Positions 1-7,801 of a stretch of DNA of 64,000 nt are shown piece after piece. Under the pieces are notes generated by a model. It did not search any database. It had not been told where the DNA came from and saw only the letters and a list, made by a program, of their open reading frames with translations. Source of the stretch: Jannaschia sp. CCS1 (GTDB lineage Bacteria > Pseudomonadota > Alphaproteobacteria > Rhodobacterales > Rhodobacteraceae); the NCBI RefSeq assembly GCF_000013565.1, contig NC_007802.1, positions 3,472,001-3,536,000 on the forward strand, read 5' to 3'. Both the position numbers and the translations under genes were made by a program. How positions within the stretch are numbered: the stretch's first letter is position 1; each line of letters starts with the position of its first letter.

Positions 1-62
1 TCCGCGCCCTATTGGTTTCGGGGGCTACCATACCCTTGAGTGAGAGATGAGAAGGACACCCC

Positions 63-353
63 ATGTCGCGCGTCTGCGAACTGACCGGCAAAGGCCCGAT
101 GACGGGCAACAACGTAAGCCACGCCAACAACAAGACGAAGCGCCGCTTCCTCCCGAACCTGAGCGATGTGACGCTCGGCTCGGATCTGCTGGACCGCCGC
201 TTCAAGTTCCGCATCTCCAATGCGGCCCTGCGCACGGTCGACCACCGCGGTGGCCTGGACGCGTTCATGGCGAAAGCCAAGGATGATGAGCTCAGCACTC
301 GCGCGCTGAAAATCAAGAAAGAGATCGTAAAGGCCCAGGCGGCTCAGGCGTAG
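63..353 (+). CDS. rpmB: 50S ribosomal protein L28
   Basis: This 96-residue protein is bacterial ribosomal protein L28, a structural component of the large subunit. The N-terminal signature is plain: [19 protein letters not shown], then KTKRRFLPN, with a lysine-rich C-terminus ending in AAQA. Length is usual for alphaproteobacterial L28. An AGAAGGA purine run lies just upstream of the ATG. It is transcribed alone here; a hairpin with a T-run follows about 65 bases after the stop. Nothing odd is visible. Confidence 0.97.
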   Translation: MSRVCELTGKGPMTGNNVSHANNKTKRRFLPNLSDVTLGSDLLDRRFKFRISNAALRTVDHRGGLDAFMAKAKDDELSTRALKIKKEIVKAQAAQA

Positions 354-416
354 CGGCCACTTCGGCCGCAGCCTTTGGCGTAAGCGTTTCAGCCCTGCCA
401 TCGGCTGATCAATCCT

Positions 417-460
417 CATCGCCCCGCCGGGACATCCCCGCGCGGGGCGATGGCGTTTTT
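417..460 (+). terminator. Rho-independent terminator downstream of rpmB
   Basis: A perfect 11-bp stem pairs 417-427 (CATCGCCCCGC) with 442-452, followed after three bases by a run of five T. The position fits termination of rpmB, ahead of the next gene at 502. Confidence 0.75.
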
Positions 461-501
461 GTCACTTGGCCTTCCCACACCGCCCACGCTACACCCCTCC
501 C

Positions 502-858
502 ATGATCCGCCGCGCGCTTCTGCATCTTGCTCTCGCCCTCAGCCTGCTCCTCAGCGGGCTCACCTCCGTCGTCGCGGAAACGCGCATGGCGGCAGCGGGC
601 GGCTATTGCGGCACCGGCGCGCCGGAGCTTTTGCTCGATGCCTCGGGCCTTCCGCTTCTGGACGGGTCGGGCGCGGCCATCGCGGCCCCCGATTGTCTGG
701 CCTGTCACCTCACCGTTGCATTTCTGTCGCCCACACCGCCCTTTGCGACAGCGCCCTCCCATCTGCTTCGCCCCGCGAAGCCTGCCGTCACACCCGGTCT
801 CTCCCCCCGTGTCGTCCATCTGGGCGCTCAAGCCCGTGCGCCCCCGCGCGCGGCCTGA
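502..858 (+). CDS. Small secreted protein with CxxCH motif, paired with PCuAC
   Basis: A 118-residue protein I do not recognise with certainty. It opens with an uncleaved-looking or Sec-type signal segment (hydrophobic stretch LLHLALALSLLLSGL, then a SVVAE site). The mature part has one Cys near YCGTG and a DCLACH motif, a CxxC followed by His that suits metal or haem-like binding. The rest is proline-rich and low in charge. I chose the ATG at 502, just before the signal peptide, over an in-frame ATG at 466 that would add an unlikely leader. It lies 40 bases upstream of a PCuAC copper chaperone, so a role in periplasmic copper handling is inferred from context. It resembles DUF2946-type proteins in layout. 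Confidence 0.6.
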   Translation: MIRRALLHLALALSLLLSGLTSVVAETRMAAAGGYCGTGAPELLLDASGLPLLDGSGAAIAAPDCLACHLTVAFLSPTPPFATAPSHLLRPAKPAVTPGLSPRVVHLGAQARAPPRAA

Positions 859-898
859 GCCTCACCAGATCCAATCGACACAGACAAGAGAGACCAGC

Positions 899-1435
899 AT
901 GACCTTCAAAACCACGCTCCTCGCCGCCGCCTTCGCGGTGTTCCCCGCCCTTGCATCCGCCCATATGGTGATCGAGGACGCCTACGCCCGCGCCTCCAGC
1001 CCCGTGGCCCAATCCGGCGCGGCCTTCATGACCATCTTCAACCACAACGATTTCGACGACCGCCTGATCGGCGTGACCTCCACCGCCGCCGAGCGGTTGG
1101 AACTGCACACCCACATCATGGAAGAGAACGGCGTCATGCGCATGGTGGAGGTTGAAGAGGGCTTCCCCATTGCCGCCGGCGAGACCATCGCATTGGAGCG
1201 CGGCGGGATGCATGTTATGCTTCTGGGCCTGACCGAACCCCTGGTCCAGGGTGAAGAGATCGAGATCACCTTCACATTTGAAACCTCTGATCCGGTCACG
1301 CACATTATCACCATCGACAACGAACGTCAGCCCGCAGAGGGCGGTCATGGCGACCACAGCGGCCACGGTGATCACAGCGGCCACGGTGATATGGACACCG
1401 AAGACGATCATTCCGGCCACAGCACCGACGGCTGA
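899..1435 (+). CDS. Periplasmic copper chaperone PCuA(C) family (DUF461)
   Basis: A 178-residue periplasmic copper chaperone of the PCuAC family, which delivers Cu(I) to cytochrome c oxidase. It has a signal peptide (LAAAFAVFPALASAH), then the usual beta-sandwich with the Met/His ligand pattern: the LHTHIME segment, following Met residues, and HVM in GGMHVMLLGL. The C-terminal 30 residues are a His-rich tail with repeated GHGDHS units (residues about 148-175), an extra metal-binding extension seen in some members. GAGAGACC precedes the ATG. It probably shares a transcript with the small cysteine protein upstream; a strong hairpin follows at 1450-1477. Confidence 0.92.
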   Translation: MTFKTTLLAAAFAVFPALASAHMVIEDAYARASSPVAQSGAAFMTIFNHNDFDDRLIGVTSTAAERLELHTHIMEENGVMRMVEVEEGFPIAAGETIALERGGMHVMLLGLTEPLVQGEEIEITFTFETSDPVTHIITIDNERQPAEGGHGDHSGHGDHSGHGDMDTEDDHSGHSTDG

Positions 1436-1449
1436 CAACTGCAAACTCC

Positions 1450-1477
1450 GGTCCCGCCCCTCGCTTTTGGCGGGACC
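1450..1477 (+). terminator. Perfect 9-bp hairpin after the copper chaperone
   Basis: GGTCCCGCC at 1450-1458 pairs exactly with GGCGGGACC at 1469-1477 across a 10-base loop. No T-run follows, so it may be a terminator, an mRNA-end stabiliser or a chance inverted repeat. Confidence 0.4.
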
Positions 1478-1556
1478 GACCCAAACGGACGCTCCAAGGC
1501 CCCGGTTCTCACGCGGCAGCCTGTCTGAGCCGTGCCCTGCGCGCCCAAAGGCCCCC

Positions 1557-2096
1557 ATGACCCCACACCACATTCTGATCTCCGGCTGCTCCGGCGGCGG
1601 CAAGTCCACCCTGCTCAGCGCCCTTGCCCAGCGTGGTTTTGCCACCGTGCCGGAGCCGGGCCGCCGCATCGTCGCACAGGAACGTGCGGGCAATGGCAAC
1701 GCCCTGCCCTGGGTCAAACCGCTGGCCTTCGCCCGCCATGCGCTGGACATGGCGGCCTCTGATCTGGCCACCGCCACGACCGCGGGCGATGATGTGGTGT
1801 TCTTCGACCGCGGGATGATTGATGCCGCCGTCGCCTGCGCCCATGCCGGGGGGCCGTCCTATCGCACGCTCCTCCCCGATCCGCTGCCCTATGCGCGGCG
1901 CGTCTTCCTCACCCCGCCCTGGCCCGAGATCTTTGTGCAGGACGCCGCGCGCCAACACGGCCTGGACGACGCCGAGGCGGAATACCTGCGCCTTTCGCAA
2001 GCCCTCGACGACTTCGGCTATGAGACACATGTCCTTCCGAAAGCGCCCGTGCAGGCCCGTGTCGACATCATCCTCGCGGATCTGGGCCTGTCGTGA
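1557..2096 (+). CDS. AAA-type P-loop ATPase/kinase-like protein
   Basis: A 179-residue single-domain P-loop NTPase. The Walker A motif GCSGGGKST is at residues 10-18 right after a short hydrophobic strand. A central DDVVFFDRG segment looks like the Walker B/acceptor region of the AAA_28-type kinase-like ATPases. Start at the ATG at 1557 places the P-loop at the usual distance from the N-terminus. The substrate is not evident; family members are mostly uncharacterised. It sits between the copper chaperone and a convergent secreted protein whose end is only 6 bases away. Confidence 0.75.
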   Translation: MTPHHILISGCSGGGKSTLLSALAQRGFATVPEPGRRIVAQERAGNGNALPWVKPLAFARHALDMAASDLATATTAGDDVVFFDRGMIDAAVACAHAGGPSYRTLLPDPLPYARRVFLTPPWPEIFVQDAARQHGLDDAEAEYLRLSQALDDFGYETHVLPKAPVQARVDIILADLGLS

Positions 2097-2102
2097 TGCC
2101 CC

Positions 2103-2795
2103 TCACATCATCGCCGCCGCCGACCGTGCGGTGAAGACGCGGATGTAATCCCCGGGCGAGGACCCCGCCCAATAGACCCACAGCCGGAACGGATCATCCG
2201 CGTCGATCCACACCTGATCGCCCCGCTCCAATCCGCGCAGCTCCAGGCTCAGATAGGTGACATCCGTGTTGGCCAGGAAATCCGTCGCCGCCATCGTCTC
2301 CCGCAGGGCCGCGACCCCCAGGATCGGCGCGTCAAAGTCGACGTAGCCATACTGCGTGCCGTTGATGCTGTCGAAGAACACATAGTGGCTGGCCACCACG
2401 TTTCCCGCTGGAATGGCCCCCAGATCTCCGCCGCCGATATCCACGCGAATGGGCTCCACCAGCAGGATATTCTGATCCTCATCAAAGGCATAGAGGTGGT
2501 CGGTGTTGAACGTATCCGCGCCCACGGCAAACGGCTCATCCGTGTCCAGCTTCACGAACTCTCCGCGGCCGGTCTGTTGCAGGATCTCTCCGCCCAGCAC
2601 GACGGCCCCCGCGGGTGCGCTTGCCAGCCAAAGGCCCAGCGTCACGAACGCGGCCAGCGCCACCCGAATTGTTGCTTGCCGTCGATCGCTTGGCCACAGC
2701 CTCGCCCCAAGGGCCGCGCGCAGGTCTGTCAGGTCAGTGATCGCTATCCGCACCGTTGCTGCGCCAGCGACGAGAATGTGCGCCACGCCTGCCAC
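2103..2795 (-). CDS. Secreted protein of unknown function
   Basis: Up to 230 residues. Not recognised. A hydrophobic segment (VALAAFVTLGLWLASAPAGA) about 45 residues in looks like a Sec signal peptide, so the true start is probably later than the first ATG: a GTG at 2663 would put the signal at the N-terminus. The predicted mature part, beginning VVLGGEILQQ, is rich in Asp, Val and aromatic residues and looks like an all-beta domain without Cys. The long version overlaps the next upstream gene by 52 bases, another reason to prefer an internal start. Both genes are on the minus strand and may be cotranscribed. Confidence 0.6.
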   Translation of the reverse strand: MAGVAHILVAGAATVRIAITDLTDLRAALGARLWPSDRRQATIRVALAAFVTLGLWLASAPAGAVVLGGEILQQTGRGEFVKLDTDEPFAVGADTFNTDHLYAFDEDQNILLVEPIRVDIGGGDLGAIPAGNVVASHYVFFDSINGTQYGYVDFDAPILGVAALRETMAATDFLANTDVTYLSLELRGLERGDQVWIDADDPFRLWVYWAGSSPGDYIRVFTARSAAAMM

Positions 2796-3043
2796 ATCGC
2801 CTCATCGCTCGCCCGGTCCGATTGCCGGGTGTCCTGCGCGCGCTGCGGGTCGTCAAACCACCGGGCGCCCTCGCGCATCTGGCTGCGCGTCAGCGTGCTG
2901 TCCGCCGCATCCCCGATGCACGAACACAGCGCCCGCGACGCATTGCGCTCCGCAGCCAGACAGGCCCGCTGGATCGGGTTGGCATTCAGGGTTGTCGGAA
3001 CGCCTAGAAATGCAGCCGCAAGAACGGGATATATCAATCGCAT
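2744..3043 (-). CDS. Small secreted cysteine protein conserved in Rhodobacteraceae
   Basis: A 99-residue predicted exported protein. It begins MRLIYPVLAAAFLGVP, a signal peptide with a probable cleavage near LNANP, followed by a helical region with four cysteines (RACLA, ALCSCIG, QQRCG at the very C-terminus) likely to form disulfides. To my memory homologues in Rhodobacteraceae are often labelled 'arginine transporter', a name with no visible support here. The start at 3043 puts the signal peptide first; a longer in-frame start adds a charged leader and is unlikely. Confidence 0.7.
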   Translation of the reverse strand: MRLIYPVLAAAFLGVPTTLNANPIQRACLAAERNASRALCSCIGDAADSTLTRSQMREGARWFDDPQRAQDTRQSDRASDEAMWQAWRTFSSLAQQRCG

Positions 3044-3143
3044 AAAATGGCCTCGGGGTTGATCGGGTCTGTCGCCCGGTTCTGCTCTGACGGTCATATG
3101 CCAGATGTCGGGCGTTTGGGTCAATTCACGTGTTCGCGTGGGC

Positions 3144-3410
3144 TCAATGCAGGCGCGCCTGGGTCACATAGACGACGACCCGCTCCTCCCCCAACGCGCG
3201 CAGAGCCTCCAGCCGGTGCAGCCCTTCCAGCAGCACATATCGCTCCCCATCCTTTCGGACAGAGGCCCCCTCCCGCACCCGAATGGGCGTGGTCTGGCCG
3301 TTCTCCAGAATGTCATTGGCCAGCGCGTCCACCTTGCCCGCCTCCAACGTCTTGCGGCGCTTGGCGGGCACGTAGATGTCTTCAATTCGCAACGGGATCT
3401 GGTTCGGCAT
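3144..3410 (-). CDS. ParB-like N-terminal domain protein
   Basis: An 88-residue protein that is little more than a ParB/Srx N-terminal fold: IPLRIEDIYVPAKRR, then DILENGQTTPIRVRE and the signature YVLLEGLHRLEALRALGEE, equivalent to the GExRxxA box of ParB. In ParB this fold binds CTP and carries CTPase activity; small stand-alone versions are found on chromosomes and plasmids with unknown roles. There is no helix-turn-helix domain, so it is not a partition ParB. AAGGA lies ten bases before the ATG at 3410, which favours this start over one 22 codons upstream. No ParA neighbour. Confidence 0.75.
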   Translation of the reverse strand: MPNQIPLRIEDIYVPAKRRKTLEAGKVDALANDILENGQTTPIRVREGASVRKDGERYVLLEGLHRLEALRALGEERVVVYVTQARLH

Positions 3411-3550
3411 AGGCGCGTGCTCCTTGGTTGTGTGGGAACCTAGCACGGGACCGGCAATATGCACCGGCAATTCCACGCGGTCCCCTTGCGTGCCCTTTGC
3501 TATGCCGGACCCTCACCCGGACCCCCTCATGGCGACTCCAGTCACCAGCC

Positions 3551-3774
3551 GCGCCATCATCGGGCCAAACTTCGGCGATCCAACCGTCCCGTCATGGCAC
3601 TTTATGTTGGCCAAATGGTCCGACCCGCAGACCTCGCACCCAGCTTCAACCAAATCGCCGTGCCGCCTCGCCAAAGGCGAGCCATGATCGTCGGCGCACC
3701 TCTGGTGCGACCGGCGGCCTGGCGATGGCCCGGCGATGGCCCGCGGCTCCCAAGCCCCTGGTTCCGCGCTGGGG
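3551..3774. repeat. Mosaic intergenic repeat, copy A
   Basis: Part of a 656-base gene-free stretch (3411-4066). In order it holds GCGCCATCATCGGGCC (3551), TTCGGCGATCC, GGCACTTTATG (3597), GCACCCAGCTTCAACC, a hairpin CTCGCC-AAA-GGCGAG (3667-3681), a second hairpin CGCACC-TCT-GGTGCG (3695-3709), and a tail ending CCGCGCTGGGG (3764-3774). The same blocks recur in copies B, C and D elsewhere in the window, with matched stem changes in the hairpins. Confidence 0.8.
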
Positions 3775-3878
3775 TGCTAAGTCAATTGGTCTGCCAGATA
3801 GTCTCGAAGACCCAGAACAGGAGCTCCCGGTTCACAATCAAGAACGCTTCCAAACCGAAAGCCCCGGCGCATCCAGCA

Positions 3879-4047
3879 GCGCCATCGTCGGGCCGCGGTT
3901 CGGCGATCCGACGTCACTTGGGTCCACTTTATGGCAACCAAGCACGCACGACCTCAAAACGAGGCACCCAGCTTCAACCAAATCGCCGGACCGAGCGGGC
4001 GGCCCGACGATGGCGCGGCGGCCCAAGGGCCTTGTCCCGCGCTGGGG
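3879..4047. repeat. Mosaic intergenic repeat, copy B, with perfect 18-bp inverted ends
   Basis: Bases 3879-3896 (GCGCCATCGTCGGGCCGC) are exactly inverted at 3999-4016, bounding a 138-base MITE-like unit. The interior shares TTCGGCGATCC, the CACTTTATGG core and GCACCCAGCTTCAACCAAATCGCC with copy A; the tail to 4047 (CCCGCGCTGGGG) also matches copy A. Copy B lacks the about 60-base double-hairpin block present in A. No coding capacity. Confidence 0.8.
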
Positions 4048-4066
4048 CGACCAACGTCTACTTAAA

Positions 4067-5644
4067 TCACTTAAGCAGCCCAATACCTGCCATGACCAAT
4101 GAAACCAGCACCGACAAAAGGTCCCCTCTCGTAATCCTGTGCTTCTCTTCGAGCTTGTCCAGCCGCTCAGTTCCTCCCGAACGGATCTCTGTCAGTATCT
4201 TGCTGGAACGCCCGAACACACGAACCTTCTCATCATATCCCGCCAAGATGCGGTTCCGCTTACCGGCAACGAACAGGCGCGGCGGAGCTGCACGCATTTC
4301 CACGGTCAGATACAGAATGTCCTCTCGGAACTCCTCCGCCAGCGCCTCATCTGAAATTGCCTCCAACACGGGCGCGGCGTCAACCAACGCAACTTGCGTC
4401 TCATCCGGCAATTCGCGCAGCGCCTGCTCTATGAGGATGCGGCGGTTCTCAGCAATGTCGGGATGCACCGCCCGAATACCCTGCGCGGCCTCCTGCAACG
4501 CAGATTGCAACGCAAGGTTATCCTCCGAGGGCGGCAGGTCCTCCGTCACCGTGATCTGCCGGGTGAGAGAGCGGTAGGCGCTCACACAATCCATCTCAAC
4601 CCGCTGCGGATCATTGCTGTTGCGCTGGATTGTCCGACGCAGAACACGCACCTCGCGCGAGCGGTCCGTCAGACCATTGGACGCCTCCGAAAGCGCATCT
4701 TCCAGCGCATCCGAGACACTATCGAGCGTTGCCGCCAAGAGGTCGGACTTGGCGGGCGCAACTGGCTCAACGCGAAACGTCGCGGCCTCCTCATCGAACG
4801 CTAACGCCTCACTCTGCGGCAACGCATTTGCCAGAAATGCCCTTTGCCGCCTTTCAATTTCCTTCGCAACAGCCTCTAGCCCCGCCTCCCAAATATCGTC
4901 TGGGATCAGCGCGATCTGTTCTTGCAGCTTCCACGGAAGCGGGTCGCCCGCCATGCCGCGATCGTACCACTCCGCCCAAAAGGCCCACGAACCGCCCGCG
5001 TCTAACGCCGAGCGACCGACGGCACGCAGTTTCGCAGACACTTCTCTAATTACCACTGGCACGGGGATGTCCAGTGAGGCCAAAGCATCCAGATCCCGCT
5101 CTGCATCGGAATAAGCGGCGGAGTCGGCGGCTGAGGCGGCGGAGTCGCTGGCGGCTGCGGCGCGGGCGGCGGAGGCGGCGATGTCGGCGGAGTCTCTGGC
5201 GGCGGAGTCGCTGGCGGCGCGGGCGGCGGAGTCGCTGGCGGCGCGGGCGGCGGAGGCGGCGATGTCGGCGGAGGCGCTGGCGGCGCGGGCGGCGGAGGCG
5301 GCGATGTCGGCGGAGGCGGCGATGTCGGCGGAGGCGCTGGCGGCGCGGGCGGAGGCGGCAGCGGCGGCGCCGGCGGAGGCACGGGCGGCGGAGTCGCTGG
5401 CGGCGCGGGCGGAGTAGGCGGCGGCGGCCGACACAACATCGGAGGTCGACCACGCCGCCGCGACCCCGGATGTTAATGTCGCACGCAAGGTCGCAAGGGC
5501 CAAACGCTCTGTCCCGTCTAGGCCATCTAAGACTAACGCAAATGGCAACACCCGCATCGCGCTTCGATGGGCGATAGCCGTGCAAACCTCTTGGCTCTGT
5601 CCCTCCAACCATTCCCGAAAGTCTTCCTCATTCGTCACCACCAC
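4067..5644 (-). CDS. Alanine-rich repeat protein with C-terminal membrane segment, function unknown
   Basis: About 525 residues. The GTG at 5644 is preceded at seven bases by GGAGG, so I chose it over an ATG 48 codons upstream with no such site. The N-terminus (VVVTNEEDFREWLEG...) is followed by LPFALVLDG and then about 120 residues composed almost only of Ala, Ser, Arg and Asp in units such as AARAASDS and SADIAAS, probably one long helix. Next comes a WAFWAEWYDRGMAGDPLPW...IALIPDDIWEAG segment that I have seen after Ala-rich stretches in other proteobacterial proteins, but cannot name. The C-terminal half is charged and helical and ends in a single hydrophobic segment (LLSVLVSLVMAGIGLL), a likely tail anchor. 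Downstream lies the repeat field at 3551-4047. Function unknown. Confidence 0.7.
   Translation of the reverse strand: MVVTNEEDFREWLEGQSQEVCTAIAHRSAMRVLPFALVLDGLDGTERLALATLRATLTSGVAAAWSTSDVVSAAAAYSARAASDSAARASAGAAAAASARAASASADIAASADIAASAARAASASADIAASAARAASDSAARAASDSAARDSADIAASAARAAAASDSAASAADSAAYSDAERDLDALASLDIPVPVVIREVSAKLRAVGRSALDAGGSWAFWAEWYDRGMAGDPLPWKLQEQIALIPDDIWEAGLEAVAKEIERRQRAFLANALPQSEALAFDEEAATFRVEPVAPAKSDLLAATLDSVSDALEDALSEASNGLTDRSREVRVLRRTIQRNSNDPQRVEMDCVSAYRSLTRQITVTEDLPPSEDNLALQSALQEAAQGIRAVHPDIAENRRILIEQALRELPDETQVALVDAAPVLEAISDEALAEEFREDILYLTVEMRAAPPRLFVAGKRNRILAGYDEKVRVFGRSSKILTEIRSGGTERLDKLEEKHRITRGDLLSVLVSLVMAGIGLLK
5118..5420. repeat. In-gene GCG-rich tandem repeat encoding the Ala/Ser/Arg helix
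   Basis: Short units built from GCGGCGGAG, TCGCTGGCG, GCGCGGGCG and GATGTCGGC recur many times. They encode the alanine-rich region of the minus-strand protein. Such arrays can change length by slippage; because units are multiples of three, length changes would keep the frame. Confidence 0.8.
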
Positions 5645-5853
5645 ATCGTGTCCTCCACGACCACACCCTATCTCCCCAACACCCCATCGCAACGACAAAG
5701 CCCACACCTCTCGGGGCTCCACCCGTTCGGCCCTCGGAAGGTCCACTGGACCTGCCGCCGGACGCAATGCGCCCGGACCGGGCCTCACCCCCCTTCCCCC
5801 GCCTCCACCAACACGCTACATCCCGCTGAACTCAACGCTTCAAGGCCGCGCCC

Positions 5854-7653
5854 ATGACCGACCTCAATCGCATCCGCAACTTCTCCATCGTCGCCCACAT
5901 CGACCACGGGAAATCCACGCTGGCGGATCGTTTGATCCAGCTGACCGGCACCGTGGCCGCGCGCGATATGCAGGCGCAGCTCCTAGATCAGATGGATATC
6001 GAGCGGGAGCGCGGAATTACCATCAAGGCCAACACCGTCCGCATCGAATACCCGGCGAAGGACGGCCACACCTATATCCTCAACCTCATCGACACGCCCG
6101 GCCACGTCGATTTCGCCTATGAGGTCAGCCGCTCCATGCAGGCGGTCGAGGGCTCCCTGCTGGTCGTCGATGCCTCCCAGGGGGTGGAGGCGCAAACGCT
6201 CGCCAACGTCTATCAGGCCATCGACGCGGATCATGAGATTGTGCCGGTCCTCAACAAGGTCGACCTGCCCGCCGCAGAGCCCGACCGGGTGCGCGAGCAG
6301 ATCGAAGACGTCATCGGCATCGACGCCTCGGAAGCCGTTGAAATCTCCGCCAAAACCGGCATCGGCATCCCCGATGTGCTGGAGGCCATCGTCACCCGCC
6401 TGCCTGCCCCCAAGGGCGACCGCGACGCGCCGCTGAAGGCCATGCTGGTGGACAGCTATTATGACAGCTATCTGGGCGTCGTTGTCCTGATCCGCGTCAT
6501 CGACGGGGTCATCAAGAAGGGCGACAAGATCAAGATGATGCGCACCGGCGGGCAGTATCCCGTTGACAGGCTTGGGGTGTTCACGCCCAAGATGAAAGAT
6601 ATCGGAGAGCTTGGTCCGGGCGAAATGGGGTTCCTGACCGCCTCCATCAAACAGGTGCGTGACACGCGGGTGGGCGACACGATCACCCATGACAAACACG
6701 GCGCCGAGCAGCCGCTTGCGGGCTTCAAACCCTCCCAGCCCGTGGTCTTCTGCGGCCTCTTCCCCGTGGACACCAACCAGTTTGAGGACCTACGCGACGC
6801 CATCGAAAAGCTCGCCCTCAACGACGCGAGTTTCTCCCACGAGATGGAGACATCTGCCGCCCTCGGCTTCGGCTTCCGCTGCGGGTTCCTGGGCCTGCTG
6901 CACCTCGAAGTGATCCGCGACCGGTTGGAGCGCGAATACGATATCGACCTGATCACCACCGCGCCCTCGGTCATCTACCACGTCCACATGCGCGACGAGA
7001 CCATGGTGGACCTGCACAACCCCGCCGACATGCCCGACCCCGCCGCGATTGACCGCATCGAGGAGCCGCGCATCAAGGCCACGATCCTGGTCCCCGACGA
7101 CTACCTCGGCGATGTCCTGAAACTCTGCCAGGACCGGCGCGGCATCCAGATCGACCTCACCTACGCCGGCACCCGCGCGATGGTCGTCTACGACCTGCCC
7201 CTGAACGAGGTGGTCTTCGACTTCTACGATAGGCTGAAAAGTGTGACCAAAGGGTATGCGTCCTTCGATTATCAGATGATCGGCTACCGCGAGGATGCGC
7301 TGGTCAAGATGCAGGTGCTGGTGAATGACGAGCCGGTCGACGCCCTCTCGATCATGGTCCACCGTGACAGGGCCGAGACCCGGGGCCGCGCGATGGTCGA
7401 AAAACTCAAGGACCTCATCCCCCGCCACATGTTCAAGATCCCGATCCAGGCGGCGATTGGCGGGCGTGTAATTGCGCGTGAAACGCTATCCGCCATGCGC
7501 AAGGACGTGACGGCGAAGTGCTATGGCGGCGACGCGTCCCGGAAGCGGAAGCTGCTGGACAAGCAGAAGGCCGGTAAGAAGAAAATGCGGCAGTTCGGGA
7601 AAGTCGAAATTCCCCAATCCGCCTTCATTTCCGCTCTCAAGATGGACGGCTAG
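5854..7653 (+). CDS. lepA: Elongation factor 4 (LepA)
   Basis: A 599-residue translational GTPase that acts on stalled ribosomes and back-translocation. The GTP-binding motifs are complete: AHIDHGKST (residues 14-22), GITIK switch I, DTPGH and NKVD. The LepA-type C-terminal domain follows, ending in the family's conserved tail [17 protein letters not shown]...[13 protein letters not shown]. Length is normal. It is probably monocistronic or the last native gene here: immediately downstream there is a second copy of the last 12 codons and then an AT-rich accessory gene. Confidence 0.98.
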   Translation: MTDLNRIRNFSIVAHIDHGKSTLADRLIQLTGTVAARDMQAQLLDQMDIERERGITIKANTVRIEYPAKDGHTYILNLIDTPGHVDFAYEVSRSMQAVEGSLLVVDASQGVEAQTLANVYQAIDADHEIVPVLNKVDLPAAEPDRVREQIEDVIGIDASEAVEISAKTGIGIPDVLEAIVTRLPAPKGDRDAPLKAMLVDSYYDSYLGVVVLIRVIDGVIKKGDKIKMMRTGGQYPVDRLGVFTPKMKDIGELGPGEMGFLTASIKQVRDTRVGDTITHDKHGAEQPLAGFKPSQPVVFCGLFPVDTNQFEDLRDAIEKLALNDASFSHEMETSAALGFGFRCGFLGLLHLEVIRDRLEREYDIDLITTAPSVIYHVHMRDETMVDLHNPADMPDPAAIDRIEEPRIKATILVPDDYLGDVLKLCQDRRGIQIDLTYAGTRAMVVYDLPLNEVVFDFYDRLKSVTKGYASFDYQMIGYREDALVKMQVLVNDEPVDALSIMVHRDRAETRGRAMVEKLKDLIPRHMFKIPIQAAIGGRVIARETLSAMRKDVTAKCYGGDASRKRKLLDKQKAGKKKMRQFGKVEIPQSAFISALKMDG

Positions 7654-7762
7654 ACGCAACAGACGTTTGTCGCGCAACCGGGAATTTCGAACGGTGGGCG
7701 ACAGCGGTTTTTGCTTGCAAAAACTAGCGGGCCCACACAGTAGTTGTTGGGCGCTGTACTAC

Positions 7763-7801
7763 CAGTCGGCGTTTATTTCAGCGTTGAAGATGGATGGGTG
7801 A
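7763..7801 (+). pseudogene. Duplicated lepA 3'-end remnant ([12 protein letters not shown], stop)
   Basis: Bases 7763-7801 encode [12 protein letters not shown] plus a stop, identical in protein to the last 12 residues of LepA at 7615-7653. At DNA level 27 of 39 bases match, and the differences are almost all at third codon positions. So this is the 3' end of lepA from a diverged lineage, not a recent local copy. The bases between the two copies (7654-7762) do not resemble lepA; they include an inverted repeat GTTTTTGC-TT-GCAAAAAC at 7707-7724. The stop codon touches the ATG of the next gene. Confidence 0.8.

Noticed and set aside
5046-5612. Arg-rich and Pro-rich open frames across the triplet repeats
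   Set aside because: They are shifted readings of the GCG-rich repeat of the alanine-rich gene, whose frame has a Shine-Dalgarno site and non-repeat conserved parts.
7523-7801. 92-codon open frame ending in [12 protein letters not shown]
   Set aside because: Only the last 13 codons resemble lepA; the rest reads lepA out of frame and non-coding DNA, so it is not an intact gene.
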